This document shows, piece by piece, positions 18,201 to 25,542 of a stretch of 64,000 nt of DNA. The stretch is from NCBI RefSeq assembly GCF_014529705.1, contig NZ_JAANIH010000024.1:1-64000 (forward strand), written 5' to 3'. The notes under the pieces are model-generated. The model was given only the letters and a program-made list of their open reading frames with translations. It was not told the DNA's origin and did not search any database. The stretch's first letter is position 1, and each line of letters starts with the position of its first letter. The translations under genes and the position numbers were made by a program. The stretch is from Bradyrhizobium campsiandrae (lineage in GTDB: Bacteria > Pseudomonadota > Alphaproteobacteria > Rhizobiales > Xanthobacteraceae).

Positions 18201-18606
18201 TCAAGACCAGGAGCTGACCTTCCGAGAACTCGAGAAGATCCGCGAAAGTAAGACGGCACTCGCCCTTCTCGATCCGCGAGATGTCGTCGCCGCGCTTGCC
18301 CCGGGTCAGAAGCTGACACAGCCGGCCATAGGCGGCGCGATCGCGCGGATAGACGAAAATGTCGGGCGTGCCGTCGATGAAGACGATGCGCGCACCGATC
18401 AGGAGTTTTGGCTTGTGCAGGACCTTGTCATTGTCGAGCTCGTTCCAGGCCCGCACCACGCCGGCGAGCGTGTTGTGATCGGCGATGCCGATCACGGGAA
18501 GGCCGAGCTTGCTGGCCTGGTGCACATAGGCGCGCGGATCCGAGCCTCCGCGCAAAAAGGAGAAATTGGTGGTGATGCCGATCTCGGCATAGGCAGGCGC
18601 GTTCAT
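15232..18606 (-). CDS. dnaE2: Error-prone DNA polymerase DnaE2 (ImuC)
   Basis: This 1124-residue C-family polymerase alpha homologue carries out damage-induced mutagenesis and translesion synthesis with ImuA and ImuB. The N-terminal PHP domain starts at EIGITTNFSFLRGGSDPRAY, with GIADHNTLAGVV. The polymerase core has AANSAVCYVLGITSVDPTKV, the catalytic acidic motif PPDIDVDFEHSRREEVMQYV and FGSYGFPESHAASFAQLVYI. The helix-hairpin-helix and OB regions follow, the latter with MTLEDETGIANVVVWPKVM. I start at ATG 18606, which overlaps the imuB stop as ATGA; the longer upstream frame lies inside imuB. It is the last gene of an SOS operon. Confidence 0.96.
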   Translation of the reverse strand: MNAPAYAEIGITTNFSFLRGGSDPRAYVHQASKLGLPVIGIADHNTLAGVVRAWNELDNDKVLHKPKLLIGARIVFIDGTPDIFVYPRDRAAYGRLCQLLTRGKRGDDISRIEKGECRLTFADLLEFSEGQLLVLMLPHRFEPAQALDILAKLRASRAEGVWLAASLIYRGDDRRRLARLDDLAAKAKVPLLATNEVLYHDPGRRPLQDVLTCIREKTTIEAIGRKLEANAERFLKTPLEMSRLFRDFPDAIAETMRFADRIEFSLDQLKYQYPDEPVPPGKTAQGHLEDLTWAGVKKYFNDDIDDKLRATLKKELALISELKYAHYFLTVHDIVHYARSQNILCQGRGSAANSAVCYVLGITSVDPTKVDLLFERFISKERLEPPDIDVDFEHSRREEVMQYVYRRYGRHRAAIIATVIHYRPRSAIRDVGKALGLTEDVTAALADTVWGSWGKGLNDMQVRQAGLDPKNPMINLAVELATELIEFPRHLSQHVGGYVLTQDRLDTYVPIGNAAMDDRTFIEWDKDDVDALSMMKVDVLALGMLTCIRKCFDLIDQHKGERWVLATVPQDDPRVYDMLCAGESLGVFQVESRAQMNMLPRLKPRTFYDLVIEVAIVRPGPIQGDMVHPYLRRRNGLEKVSYPFPSPDHGDKDELYNVLHKTMGVPLFQEQAMRIAIEAAKFTSEEANGLRRSMATFRNVGTIGQYEEKLIGNMVARGYDANFARSCFDQIKGFGSYGFPESHAASFAQLVYISSWLKYHHPDAFCCGLLNSQPMGFYAPAQIVGDARKNGIEVREIDVSYSFAQNTLENMEGRYCAVRLGFRQIDGFHWLDPDEEFLKKEQAKQQGRAYVSPEDWADRIIAARNRRPFTSLEDFARDTGLPKRALILLADADAFRSLGLDRREALWQVRRLPDDVPLPLFEAATAREQPDEHAAPLPVMPRPEQVVADYQTIRLSLKGHPMEFLREMLSRERIVTCREICHENERRRVRCAGVVLVRQRPGSASGVVFMTLEDETGIANVVVWPKVMEQYRKEVMGARLIEVQGYIQSSPEKVTHLIAQRMIDRSHDLVGLANDALSRKPPVPAGATVVEPLNEDARALTDMPAQKIRHPRNVRILPPSRDFH

Positions 18607-20198
18607 GCGAAGAGGCCGTGCACATACCAGTTGGGAGATGCGGGCTTGCCGTCGGCGTCGAACACCTCTCCCTCGTAAAGACCGTCGCGAAAGATCCAGA
18701 AACGCAGGCCCTCGGCATCCTCGATGCGGAAATAATCCCGCGTCAGCTGCTTGCCGTCCTGCCGCCACCATTCCATCGCGATACGTTCGGGCCCCTCCAC
18801 CCGCACCACCGCATGTTTCGCGCGCCGCCAGGTGAATTGATGCGGCGGGCCGTCGGGCACAGTCGCGAACGGCACGGTGACCGGCTCCGGCTGGTCGAAC
18901 AGCCTTAAGGGCCGCAGCGGCGGCTCGCTCTCGGCGCGCGCGGGCCATTCGGCCTGCATGGCAGCAGTGAGATGATGCTGCGCGGAGGCGGCCAGCACCG
19001 CCTGCTCGGGGATATGGGTATTCTGCGGCAGGTGCACGACGACACGCTTGCCGCCGATGCGCGCGGCGATGCGGTCGATCAGCGCGGCAAGCTCGTCACT
19101 GTCGTGGACATGGGCATCGAGGTCGCGCTGCTCCTGCACCACGATCTCGGTGCGGCTTGCCGACAGCCGCACCATGTCGAAGCCAAAGCCGGGATCGAGC
19201 GGATCGGCCAGCGCATCGAGACGTTCGCGGAACAGCCGGTCGACGACCGCGCTTCGCGTCACCGGACGTCCGGTTTCGACCATGATCGCGCGCACCACAC
19301 CATCGGTGCGGAAGAAGGCGGCCTCCAGCCGCCGCGCGCCCTTGCCCTGCTTCTCCATGGCCGCGATCAACGTGTCAGCGAGCCGCGACAGCGTCATCGC
19401 GATCATGGTGTCGGTCGCGATCGGCTCGGCAAAGCGTTTTTCCACGATGTAGTCGGGCAGCGGCTTGCGCGGACTGATCGGCGCATCGCCCTGCCCCAGC
19501 GCATGCGCGAGCAGCGTGGAGAACCGCGCGCCGAAACGTGCGGTGATTTCGGAGGCGCTGCGCGATGCGACATCGCCGATGGTCTTCAGGCCGGCGCGGC
19601 GCAGGCCGGTGGTGATGGCCTCGTCCGCACCGAGCGCGGACACCGGAAACCGGTCGATCGCCGCCGCCTCCCCGCCATCGGCGACGATGCTGCCCGTGGC
19701 CTGCCGCGTCAGCGTGCGCGCGCAGACCGATGTGCCGGCAATGGCCGCGCTGACCGCAAAGCCTTGCCGCGCCAGCGCACGGACCAGTGTCTGCAACAAC
19801 GCAGCCTCGCCACCGAACAGATGCGCGCAGCCGGTGATGTCGAGGAACAGCCCGTGCGGCGCATCGAGCGCCACCAGCGGCGTGAAGCGGTCGCACCAAT
19901 CGGCGATGTCGCTCAGCGTTTTCGCGTCCGCCACGACATCGGCGTCGAACACTTTTAAATCCGGACACATCGCCCGCGCGTTCGCGAGCGGCTGGCCGAT
20001 ATACAGGCCGAGGCGCTCCGCAACCTCGTTCAGTGCATGGATCACCAATGCATTGACGTCCTTGATGACGACAATGCTGGGATCATTATTGTTTTTACCC
20101 AGCCCGGCGCTGTTGAAGAACCGCTGGATCCGGTCGATGGGCAGGCGCGGCAGCCACAGGCTGAGAATACGCCGACGGCTCACTGAACTGGCACTCAT
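18603..20198 (-). CDS. imuB: ImuB, inactive Y-family polymerase-like mutasome protein
   Basis: This 531-residue protein bridges the beta clamp and DnaE2 in the ImuABC mutasome. It has the Y-family body: LSLWLPRLPIDRIQRFFNSA at the N-terminus, VFDADVVADAKTLSDIADWC, PHGLFLDITGCAHLFGGEAA and the fingers/HhH region ALGADEAITTGLRRAGLKTI. The N-terminal acidic metal site of active Y-polymerases (DxDxFF) is replaced by WLPRLPID, as expected for ImuB. The start is ATG 20198. It overlaps imuA by about 100 bp upstream and dnaE2 by 4 bp downstream, so the three genes are tightly coupled. Confidence 0.94.
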   Translation of the reverse strand: MSASSVSRRRILSLWLPRLPIDRIQRFFNSAGLGKNNNDPSIVVIKDVNALVIHALNEVAERLGLYIGQPLANARAMCPDLKVFDADVVADAKTLSDIADWCDRFTPLVALDAPHGLFLDITGCAHLFGGEAALLQTLVRALARQGFAVSAAIAGTSVCARTLTRQATGSIVADGGEAAAIDRFPVSALGADEAITTGLRRAGLKTIGDVASRSASEITARFGARFSTLLAHALGQGDAPISPRKPLPDYIVEKRFAEPIATDTMIAMTLSRLADTLIAAMEKQGKGARRLEAAFFRTDGVVRAIMVETGRPVTRSAVVDRLFRERLDALADPLDPGFGFDMVRLSASRTEIVVQEQRDLDAHVHDSDELAALIDRIAARIGGKRVVVHLPQNTHIPEQAVLAASAQHHLTAAMQAEWPARAESEPPLRPLRLFDQPEPVTVPFATVPDGPPHQFTWRRAKHAVVRVEGPERIAMEWWRQDGKQLTRDYFRIEDAEGLRFWIFRDGLYEGEVFDADGKPASPNWYVHGLFA

Positions 20199-20883
20199 CA
20201 CACTTCCATTCCATGATCCACCGGCCACACGGGCCATGACGATTGCGCAACAGCTCGGCATCGAAGCGCGGCGCGCCCCAGACACTCCACATCGGGCCCG
20301 GCGGCGAATGGGCCGCACGCAGCATCCATCGCGTCTCCGCCGTCGAGGGCATCGGTTGCGCGGCCATCCGCAACAGCAGACCGGTGACGCCGGACGATTG
20401 CGCGGCCAGCGTCAGCTTGCGGCTTGCCACCAGATCAAACTGCCTGGTCTCGCCCCAGAGCTCGAGCACGACGGCGCCGAGCGCATCGCACGCGAGCGCA
20501 TCGGCCGAGGTGCGTAGCGCACTCTCCACATCGGCGGCACGCACCATCACCACGCGACGCGGATCGAGGCCGAACTCGGCGAGCCCGCTCATCGACAGCG
20601 CGCCGGTCTCCATCTCCGAGAAATCCTGGCGCACCCACAAGAGCGGCCGCTGGGCCGTGACACGGCCTGCAAGCCCGGTGACAAAGCCGGTCGCGGCTGC
20701 GCCCTGGCGCCCTTCGCAAAACACCTCGTGGATCGCCGCGCGCGCGAGCCCGCCCTTCAACGCGGCGTCGGCCTCGCTATGGCCGAGCGCGATGCGGTCG
20801 TGCCGATGCACGACCTCTGCCGTCTCGATCCGCTCGATCTGGCTGCGCAAGATCGCAAGCGCGCTCATGCGTGCGCCGCTCAT
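20095..20883 (-). CDS. imuA: ImuA, RecA-like mutasome protein
   Basis: This 262-residue protein is related to RecA/SulA and acts with ImuB and DnaE2 in error-prone repair. Recognisable stretches are LKGGLARAAIHEVFCEGRQG near residue 43, ATGFVTGLAGRVTAQRPLLW, LDPRRVVMVRAADVESALRT and LGAVVLELWGE. It lacks a canonical Walker A loop, as usual for ImuA. The start ATG 20883 follows GAGGAG with an 8-nt gap; ATG 20868 is possible. Its last 35 codons, ending in VLQQRRAG, overlap the start of imuB by 104 bp, an unusually long overlap. It is the first gene of the operon, 65 bp from the LexA box. Confidence 0.9.
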   Translation of the reverse strand: MSGARMSALAILRSQIERIETAEVVHRHDRIALGHSEADAALKGGLARAAIHEVFCEGRQGAAATGFVTGLAGRVTAQRPLLWVRQDFSEMETGALSMSGLAEFGLDPRRVVMVRAADVESALRTSADALACDALGAVVLELWGETRQFDLVASRKLTLAAQSSGVTGLLLRMAAQPMPSTAETRWMLRAAHSPPGPMWSVWGAPRFDAELLRNRHGPCGRWIMEWKCDECQFSEPSAYSQPVAAAPAHRPDPAVLQQRRAG

Positions 20884-20947
20884 GCTCGCCGCTCCTCAAA
20901 GAGTGATGCCGTGGCCTTTCAAAAAAGAACCAACGGCTGGCTCATTT

Positions 20948-20962
20948 GTTCATGATATGTTC
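20948..20962. promoter_or_regulatory. LexA (SOS) box
   Basis: GTTC (20948-20951), a 7-nt spacer and GTTC (20959-20962) give GAAC-N7-GAAC on the minus strand, the alphaproteobacterial LexA site. It lies 65 bp from the imuA start and 83 bp from the radical SAM gene start, in the only gap between the two divergent operons. One LexA site could therefore control both. Confidence 0.88.
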
Positions 20963-21044
20963 TAATATAAAGCTAACGGCAGCCGGAGAGTCAATCGAAT
21001 TGGTGCTCTTTCGGATTCGTAAATTGAATCAAAGGGATTCCGGA

Positions 21045-22280
21045 ATGGACGTACAACGCAAACTGGAAATTCTCGCGGATGCCGCCAAGTACGACGCCTC
21101 CTGTGCCTCCAGTGGCACCGAGAAGCGGGATTCCAGCGACGGCAAGGGCATGGGCTCGACTGCGCCCGGCATGGGCATCTGCCATTCCTATGCGCCGGAC
21201 GGACGCTGCATCTCGCTGCTCAAGGTGCTGCTGACCAACGCCTGCAACTACGATTGCCTCTATTGCGTCAACCGCGCCTCCTCCAACGTGCCGCGCGCCC
21301 GCTTCACCATCGACGAGTTGGTCAAGCTCACGCTCGACTTCTACCGGCGCAATTACATCGAGGGACTGTTTCTTTCCTCCGGCATCATCCGCAGCCCCGA
21401 CTACACGATGGAGCAGGTGGTGAGCGTCGCGCGAAAACTGCGCGAGGAGCATCACTTCCGCGGCTACATCCATCTCAAGACCATTCCCGAGGCCGACGAC
21501 GCGCTGATCGTGGAGGCCGGCAAATATGCCGACCGCCTCTCCATCAACATCGAAATGCCCGATGCGGCGAGCCTGCAGCAATTCGCGCCGGAGAAGGACG
21601 TGCGCGCGATCCGCCGCACCATGGGCCGGCTGCGGCTAAAGCTGGATGAGGCAGAGGACAACCGCGCGGCAAAAACAAGGGCCAAGCCACATCGTTTCGC
21701 GCCCGCAGGCCAAAGCACGCAGATGATCGTCGGTGCCGACAGCGCGAACGATCACACCATTCTCCACGCCAGTGCCAATCTCTACGGCTCATACAGGCTG
21801 CGGCGCGTCTACTACTCCGCTTTCAGCCCGATCCCGGATGCCAGCCGCGCTTTGCCTCTGGTCCAGCCGCCGCTGCTGCGCGAGCACCGGCTCTACCAGG
21901 CCGACTGGCTGATGCGCTTCTATGGTTTCGACGTTGCGGAGATCGTCGACGACAGCGCCATGCTGCCGCTCGACATCGATCCGAAGCTCGCCTGGGCGCT
22001 GCGCCATCGCGACCGCTTCCCGCTCGACGTCAACCGCGCCAGCCGCGAGGAGCTTTTGCGCGTGCCGGGCTTCGGCACCAAGGCGGTCGAGCGCATCATC
22101 GCGACGCGGCGCACCACGACGATCCGCATCTCCGATCTGGCGCGTCTGCACGTGCCCAAGCACAAGGCGCTGCCGTTCATCGTCCTCAGCGATCACCGCC
22201 CCTCGCCGCATCGCCTCGATGAAGCGCGATTGATCGAACGACTCAAGCCGAAAGCAACGCAACTGGGGTTTGGCTTCTGA
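21045..22280 (+). CDS. Putative DNA modification/repair radical SAM protein (TIGR03916-like)
   Basis: This 411-residue protein has a radical SAM cluster motif CNYDCLYC (Cys67, Cys71, Cys74) that binds [4Fe-4S] and cleaves S-adenosylmethionine. A C-terminal helix-hairpin-helix near residues 330-365 (VNRASREELLRVPGFGTKAV) is a non-specific DNA-binding fold. This pairing defines the putative DNA modification/repair radical SAM family; the reaction is not known to me. The start ATG 21045 follows AAAGGG. It overlaps the next gene as TGATG and lies downstream of the LexA box, so it is probably damage-inducible. The family name is recognised by domain order, not by search. Confidence 0.85.
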   Translation: MDVQRKLEILADAAKYDASCASSGTEKRDSSDGKGMGSTAPGMGICHSYAPDGRCISLLKVLLTNACNYDCLYCVNRASSNVPRARFTIDELVKLTLDFYRRNYIEGLFLSSGIIRSPDYTMEQVVSVARKLREEHHFRGYIHLKTIPEADDALIVEAGKYADRLSINIEMPDAASLQQFAPEKDVRAIRRTMGRLRLKLDEAEDNRAAKTRAKPHRFAPAGQSTQMIVGADSANDHTILHASANLYGSYRLRRVYYSAFSPIPDASRALPLVQPPLLREHRLYQADWLMRFYGFDVAEIVDDSAMLPLDIDPKLAWALRHRDRFPLDVNRASREELLRVPGFGTKAVERIIATRRTTTIRISDLARLHVPKHKALPFIVLSDHRPSPHRLDEARLIERLKPKATQLGFGF

Positions 22281-23722
22281 TGCAGTCCATCATCCTCGAC
22301 ACCGAAACCGATTTCGACGGCTGGCGTAAAGCCGCACGCAGCCTCGTGCTTCATCAGGTGCAGCCAACCGACGTCACCTGGACCGTGCAGGGCCGCGACG
22401 CCGATTTGTTCGCGCAGTCCGCAACCTCGCCGATCCTCGAGGTGAACGACGGCACCTTCAGCGTATCAGGCAAATTCGTCGAGCTCGCGAAATCAGCAAT
22501 CCTGCATCGCGATCGCGAGCGCTTTGCGATCCTCTATCGGCTGCTCTGGCGATTGAGAGACCATCATGATCTCATGGACGTCGCGACCGATCCCGATGTC
22601 GCGCGGGTCACGGCGATGGCCCGCGCGGTTCATCGCGACGAGCACAAGATGCATGCCTTCGTCCGCTTCCGCGAGATCGGCAGAGAGCGCGCGGCGCACT
22701 ATGTCGCCTGGTTCGAGCCGGAGCATCACATCGTCGAGCTCGCCGCGCCGTTCTTCGCCAGGCGCTTTGCCGACATGCCCTGGTCGATCCTGACGCCCGA
22801 TCTCTGCGCGCATTGGGACGGCCACGCACTCTCTTTCACGCCTGGCGTGAGCAAGAGCGAAGCGCCGGGCGAGGACCCGCTGGAGGAAACCTGGCGGCGC
22901 TACTACGCCAGCATCTTCAATCCGGCGCGGCTCAAGGTGAAGGCGATGCAGACGGAGATGCCGAAGAAATACTGGAGGAACCTGCCCGAGGCTTCGATCA
23001 TTAAACCCTTGATCGAGGACGCCGAACGCATGACCGGCGCCATGATCGCCAACGCCGCAACCGATCCGCACAAGCCTCAGAAGCGGCCGGAGGCTCCGAT
23101 GACACGCAAGACGACCACTGACGATCTCGACGCGCTTCGCGAGGAGGCCGCGCATTGCCGCGCCTGCCACCTCTACAAGGACGCGACACAGACCGTGTTC
23201 GGCGAAGGCCCGAAGGATGCCACCATCATGCTGGTCGGCGAGCAGCCCGGCGACAAGGAAGACCTCGCCGGCCATCCTTTCGTCGGCCCGGCCGGCCAGA
23301 TGCTCGACCGCGCGCTTGCGGAGGCCGGCGTCGATCGCAAGAAGGTCTATGTCACCAACGCGGTGAAACACTTTAAATTCGTACCGCGCGGCAAGATCCG
23401 CCTGCACCAGAAGCCGGCAACGCCGGAGATCAAGGCGTGCCGGCAGTGGTACGAGCGGGAAGTTTCGGCAATCCAGCCTGAGCTGATCGTGGCGATGGGC
23501 GCGACCGCCGCGCAAAGCGTGTTCGGCAAGATCACGCCCATCGGCAAGACCCGCGGCCGGCTCATAGACCTTCCCGACGGACGCAAGGCTCTGGTGACGG
23601 TGCATCCGTCCTACCTGCTGCGGCTACCCGATCCCGAGGCGAAGGCGATGGAATATCAGCGCTTTGTCGAAGACCTGTCGATCGCCGCTGCATTGCAAAA
23701 GAAGTCTGCGCGCGCCGCCTGA
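22280..23722 (+). CDS. DUF4130 - UdgX fusion, uracil-DNA binding/repair protein
   Basis: This 480-residue two-part protein has residues 1 to about 265 matching the DUF4130 (TIGR03915) DNA-metabolism family, with FAILYRLLWRLRDHHDLMDV and EHHIVELAAPFFARRFADMP. Residues 285-475 are a family-4-like uracil-DNA glycosylase of UdgX type: CRACHLYKDATQTVFGEGPK, MLVGEQPGDKEDLAGHPFVG and VHPSYLLRLP (His442). The UdgX loop is present as GKIRLHQKP, with His376 at the position that bonds covalently to uracil-DNA in known UdgX. The second residue of the usual KRRIH loop is Ile and the fourth is Leu. It is translationally coupled to the radical SAM gene. Confidence 0.88.
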   Translation: MQSIILDTETDFDGWRKAARSLVLHQVQPTDVTWTVQGRDADLFAQSATSPILEVNDGTFSVSGKFVELAKSAILHRDRERFAILYRLLWRLRDHHDLMDVATDPDVARVTAMARAVHRDEHKMHAFVRFREIGRERAAHYVAWFEPEHHIVELAAPFFARRFADMPWSILTPDLCAHWDGHALSFTPGVSKSEAPGEDPLEETWRRYYASIFNPARLKVKAMQTEMPKKYWRNLPEASIIKPLIEDAERMTGAMIANAATDPHKPQKRPEAPMTRKTTTDDLDALREEAAHCRACHLYKDATQTVFGEGPKDATIMLVGEQPGDKEDLAGHPFVGPAGQMLDRALAEAGVDRKKVYVTNAVKHFKFVPRGKIRLHQKPATPEIKACRQWYEREVSAIQPELIVAMGATAAQSVFGKITPIGKTRGRLIDLPDGRKALVTVHPSYLLRLPDPEAKAMEYQRFVEDLSIAAALQKKSARAA

Positions 23723-23764
23723 GAGGCTGTTACAGGCAGCAACAAAGACTGGATAAGTTCCATC

Positions 23765-23800
23765 ATTTCAATTGCCTGCCCGCGATTTCAACTGCCTGTC
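23765..23800. repeat. Pair of 16-bp direct repeats upstream of pit
   Basis: ATTTCAATTGCCTGCC (23765-23780) and ATTTCAACTGCCTGTC (23785-23800) differ at two positions and are spaced 20 bp start to start, so they fall on the same helix face. They lie 46 bp before the transporter start. This could be a tandem regulator site. The 11-bp period of a classical Pho box is not seen. Confidence 0.4.
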
Positions 23801-23845
23801 ACATGCCGCGCGCAAGATCGTCGCCTTGGGACAGGAGAATTTCCA

Positions 23846-25468
23846 ATGAGTGACGTTGCTTTGCCGGGCTCCATCGAGCCTGCTTTGAGTAAGGGACCAG
23901 ACCTCAATCGCGGATTCCATCCGCTCACCGGCGTGATCTACATGGGCGTGATCGCCGCTGCGCTGCTGTTCGTCGCCTACAGCATCTGGGTCGACGTCGA
24001 TGCCGCCGGCGCGCAGGTCAAGACCTTTGCTCCCTTCCTCCTGCTCTTCGTCGCGCTTCTGATCGCGCTCGGCTTCGAGTTCGTGAACGGCTTCCACGAC
24101 ACCGCCAACGCCGTCGCCACCGTGATCTACACCCGCTCGCTGCCCGCTCACGTCGCCGTGGTGTGGTCCGGCATGTTCAACCTGTTCGGCGTGCTGCTGT
24201 CCTCGGGCGCCGTCGCGTTCGGCATCGTGTCCTTGCTGCCGGTCGAGTTGATCCTCCAGGTCGGCTCCAGTGCCGGCTTCGCGATGGTGTTCGCGCTGCT
24301 GATCGCCGCGATCATCTGGAACGTCGGCACCTGGTATTTCGGCCTGCCCGCCTCGAGCTCGCACACGCTGATCGGCTCGATCATGGGCGTCGGCATCATG
24401 AACGCGGTCCTGCACGGCCGCAGCGGCACCTCCGGCGTCGACTGGACCCAGGCCACCAATATCGGCAAGGCGCTGCTGCTGTCGCCGCTGTTCGGCTTCG
24501 CGCTCGCCGCCGGCCTGCTGCTGATCCTGCGCACCGTGCTGCTGCGCGCCACCCCCGCTCTGTTCGGCGAGCCGAAGGGCGACCAGCCGCCGCCGTGGTG
24601 GATTCGCGGCATCCTGATCCTCACCTGCACGCTGGTGAGCTTCTTCCACGGCTCCAACGACGGTCAGAAGGGCATGGGCCTGATCATGCTGATCCTGATC
24701 GGCACCGTGCCGACCGCCTACGCGCTCAACCGCGCGCTGCCGGAGAGCCAGATCGCAGCGTTCAGCCAGAACTCGGAAGCCGCCAGCAAGATCATCGAAG
24801 GCAAGGCTGCCGGCTACAGCGTGATCGGCAATCCGCGTCCCGCCGTAACCAACTATGTCGCGCAGCACGAGGTCAACGGCGGCACGTTCCCATCGCTCGC
24901 CGTGCTCGTGCGCGACATCTCCAAGCAGGTGACCACCTACGGCTCGCTCGCCAAGGTGCCGGCCGATCTCGTCGGCAACACCCGCAATGACATGTATCTC
25001 GCCTCGGAAGCGCTGCGCTTCCTGATGAAGGACAAGGAAGCCGAGCTCAGCGCGGCCGACGTCAGCGTACTCACCGCCTACAAGGGCTCGCTCGACAGCG
25101 CCACGAAGTTCATCCCCGGCTGGGTGAAGATCGCGGTCGCCATCGCGCTCGGCCTCGGCACCATGGTCGGCTGGAAGCGCATCGTCGTCACGGTTGGCGA
25201 GAAGATCGGCAAGACCCACCTGACCTACGCGCAAGGAGCCTGTGCCGAGATCACCGCAGCCGCCACCATCGCCGCCGCCGACGTCTACGGCCTGCCTGTT
25301 TCGACCACGCACGTGCTCTCGTCAGGCATCGCCGGCACCATGGCCGCCAACGGCTCGGGCCTGCAATGGGCGACGATCCGCAACATCGCGATGGCCTGGG
25401 TGCTGACCCTGCCGGCCGCGATGATCATTTCGGGCGTGCTCTATTATCTGTTCTCGCACCTGTTCTGA
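23846..25468 (+). CDS. pit: Inorganic phosphate transporter, Pit family
   Basis: This 540-residue inner-membrane low-affinity phosphate (metal-phosphate):proton symporter carries both inverted PHO-4 signatures: FEFVNGFHDTANAVATVIYT near residue 75 and QGACAEITAAATIAAADVYG, then LPVSTTHVLSSGIAGTM near 470-500. About ten hydrophobic segments flank a long hydrophilic central domain (residues about 300-415, SQIAAFSQNSEAASKIIEGK onward), as in the longer Pit proteins. The start ATG 23846 follows CAGGAGA. It is a single gene closed by a strong terminator. Confidence 0.93.
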   Translation: MSDVALPGSIEPALSKGPDLNRGFHPLTGVIYMGVIAAALLFVAYSIWVDVDAAGAQVKTFAPFLLLFVALLIALGFEFVNGFHDTANAVATVIYTRSLPAHVAVVWSGMFNLFGVLLSSGAVAFGIVSLLPVELILQVGSSAGFAMVFALLIAAIIWNVGTWYFGLPASSSHTLIGSIMGVGIMNAVLHGRSGTSGVDWTQATNIGKALLLSPLFGFALAAGLLLILRTVLLRATPALFGEPKGDQPPPWWIRGILILTCTLVSFFHGSNDGQKGMGLIMLILIGTVPTAYALNRALPESQIAAFSQNSEAASKIIEGKAAGYSVIGNPRPAVTNYVAQHEVNGGTFPSLAVLVRDISKQVTTYGSLAKVPADLVGNTRNDMYLASEALRFLMKDKEAELSAADVSVLTAYKGSLDSATKFIPGWVKIAVAIALGLGTMVGWKRIVVTVGEKIGKTHLTYAQGACAEITAAATIAAADVYGLPVSTTHVLSSGIAGTMAANGSGLQWATIRNIAMAWVLTLPAAMIISGVLYYLFSHLF

Positions 25469-25487
25469 GACGCGAGACGGTCCCGAC

Positions 25488-25519
25488 AAAAAGGGCCCGT
25501 GCGATGCACGGGCCCTTTT
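25488..25519. terminator. Bidirectional Rho-independent terminator
   Basis: A perfect 10-bp stem GGGCCCGTGC/GCACGGGCCC with loop GAT (25493-25515) is flanked by AAAAA on the left and TTTT on the right. It can therefore stop both pit (rightward) and the M20 gene (leftward). Confidence 0.9.
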
Positions 25520-25542
25520 CATGTGCAATTTCATTCAGCGTA

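Noticed and set aside
18607..18948. Upstream extension of dnaE2
   Set aside because: The added residues are Arg/Ala-rich antigene-like sequence inside imuB. The ATG at 18606 gives the known DnaE2 N-terminus and a 4-bp overlap.
23765..23845. Pho box upstream of pit
   Set aside because: No pair of CTGTCAT-like units spaced 11 bp occurs; only one CTGTCAC is present.
23768..25312. Leftward open frame of 514 codons
   Set aside because: It is antisense to the pit gene in GC-rich DNA. Its Asp/Gly/Arg/His-rich product has no family pattern, and pit has both PHO-4 signatures.
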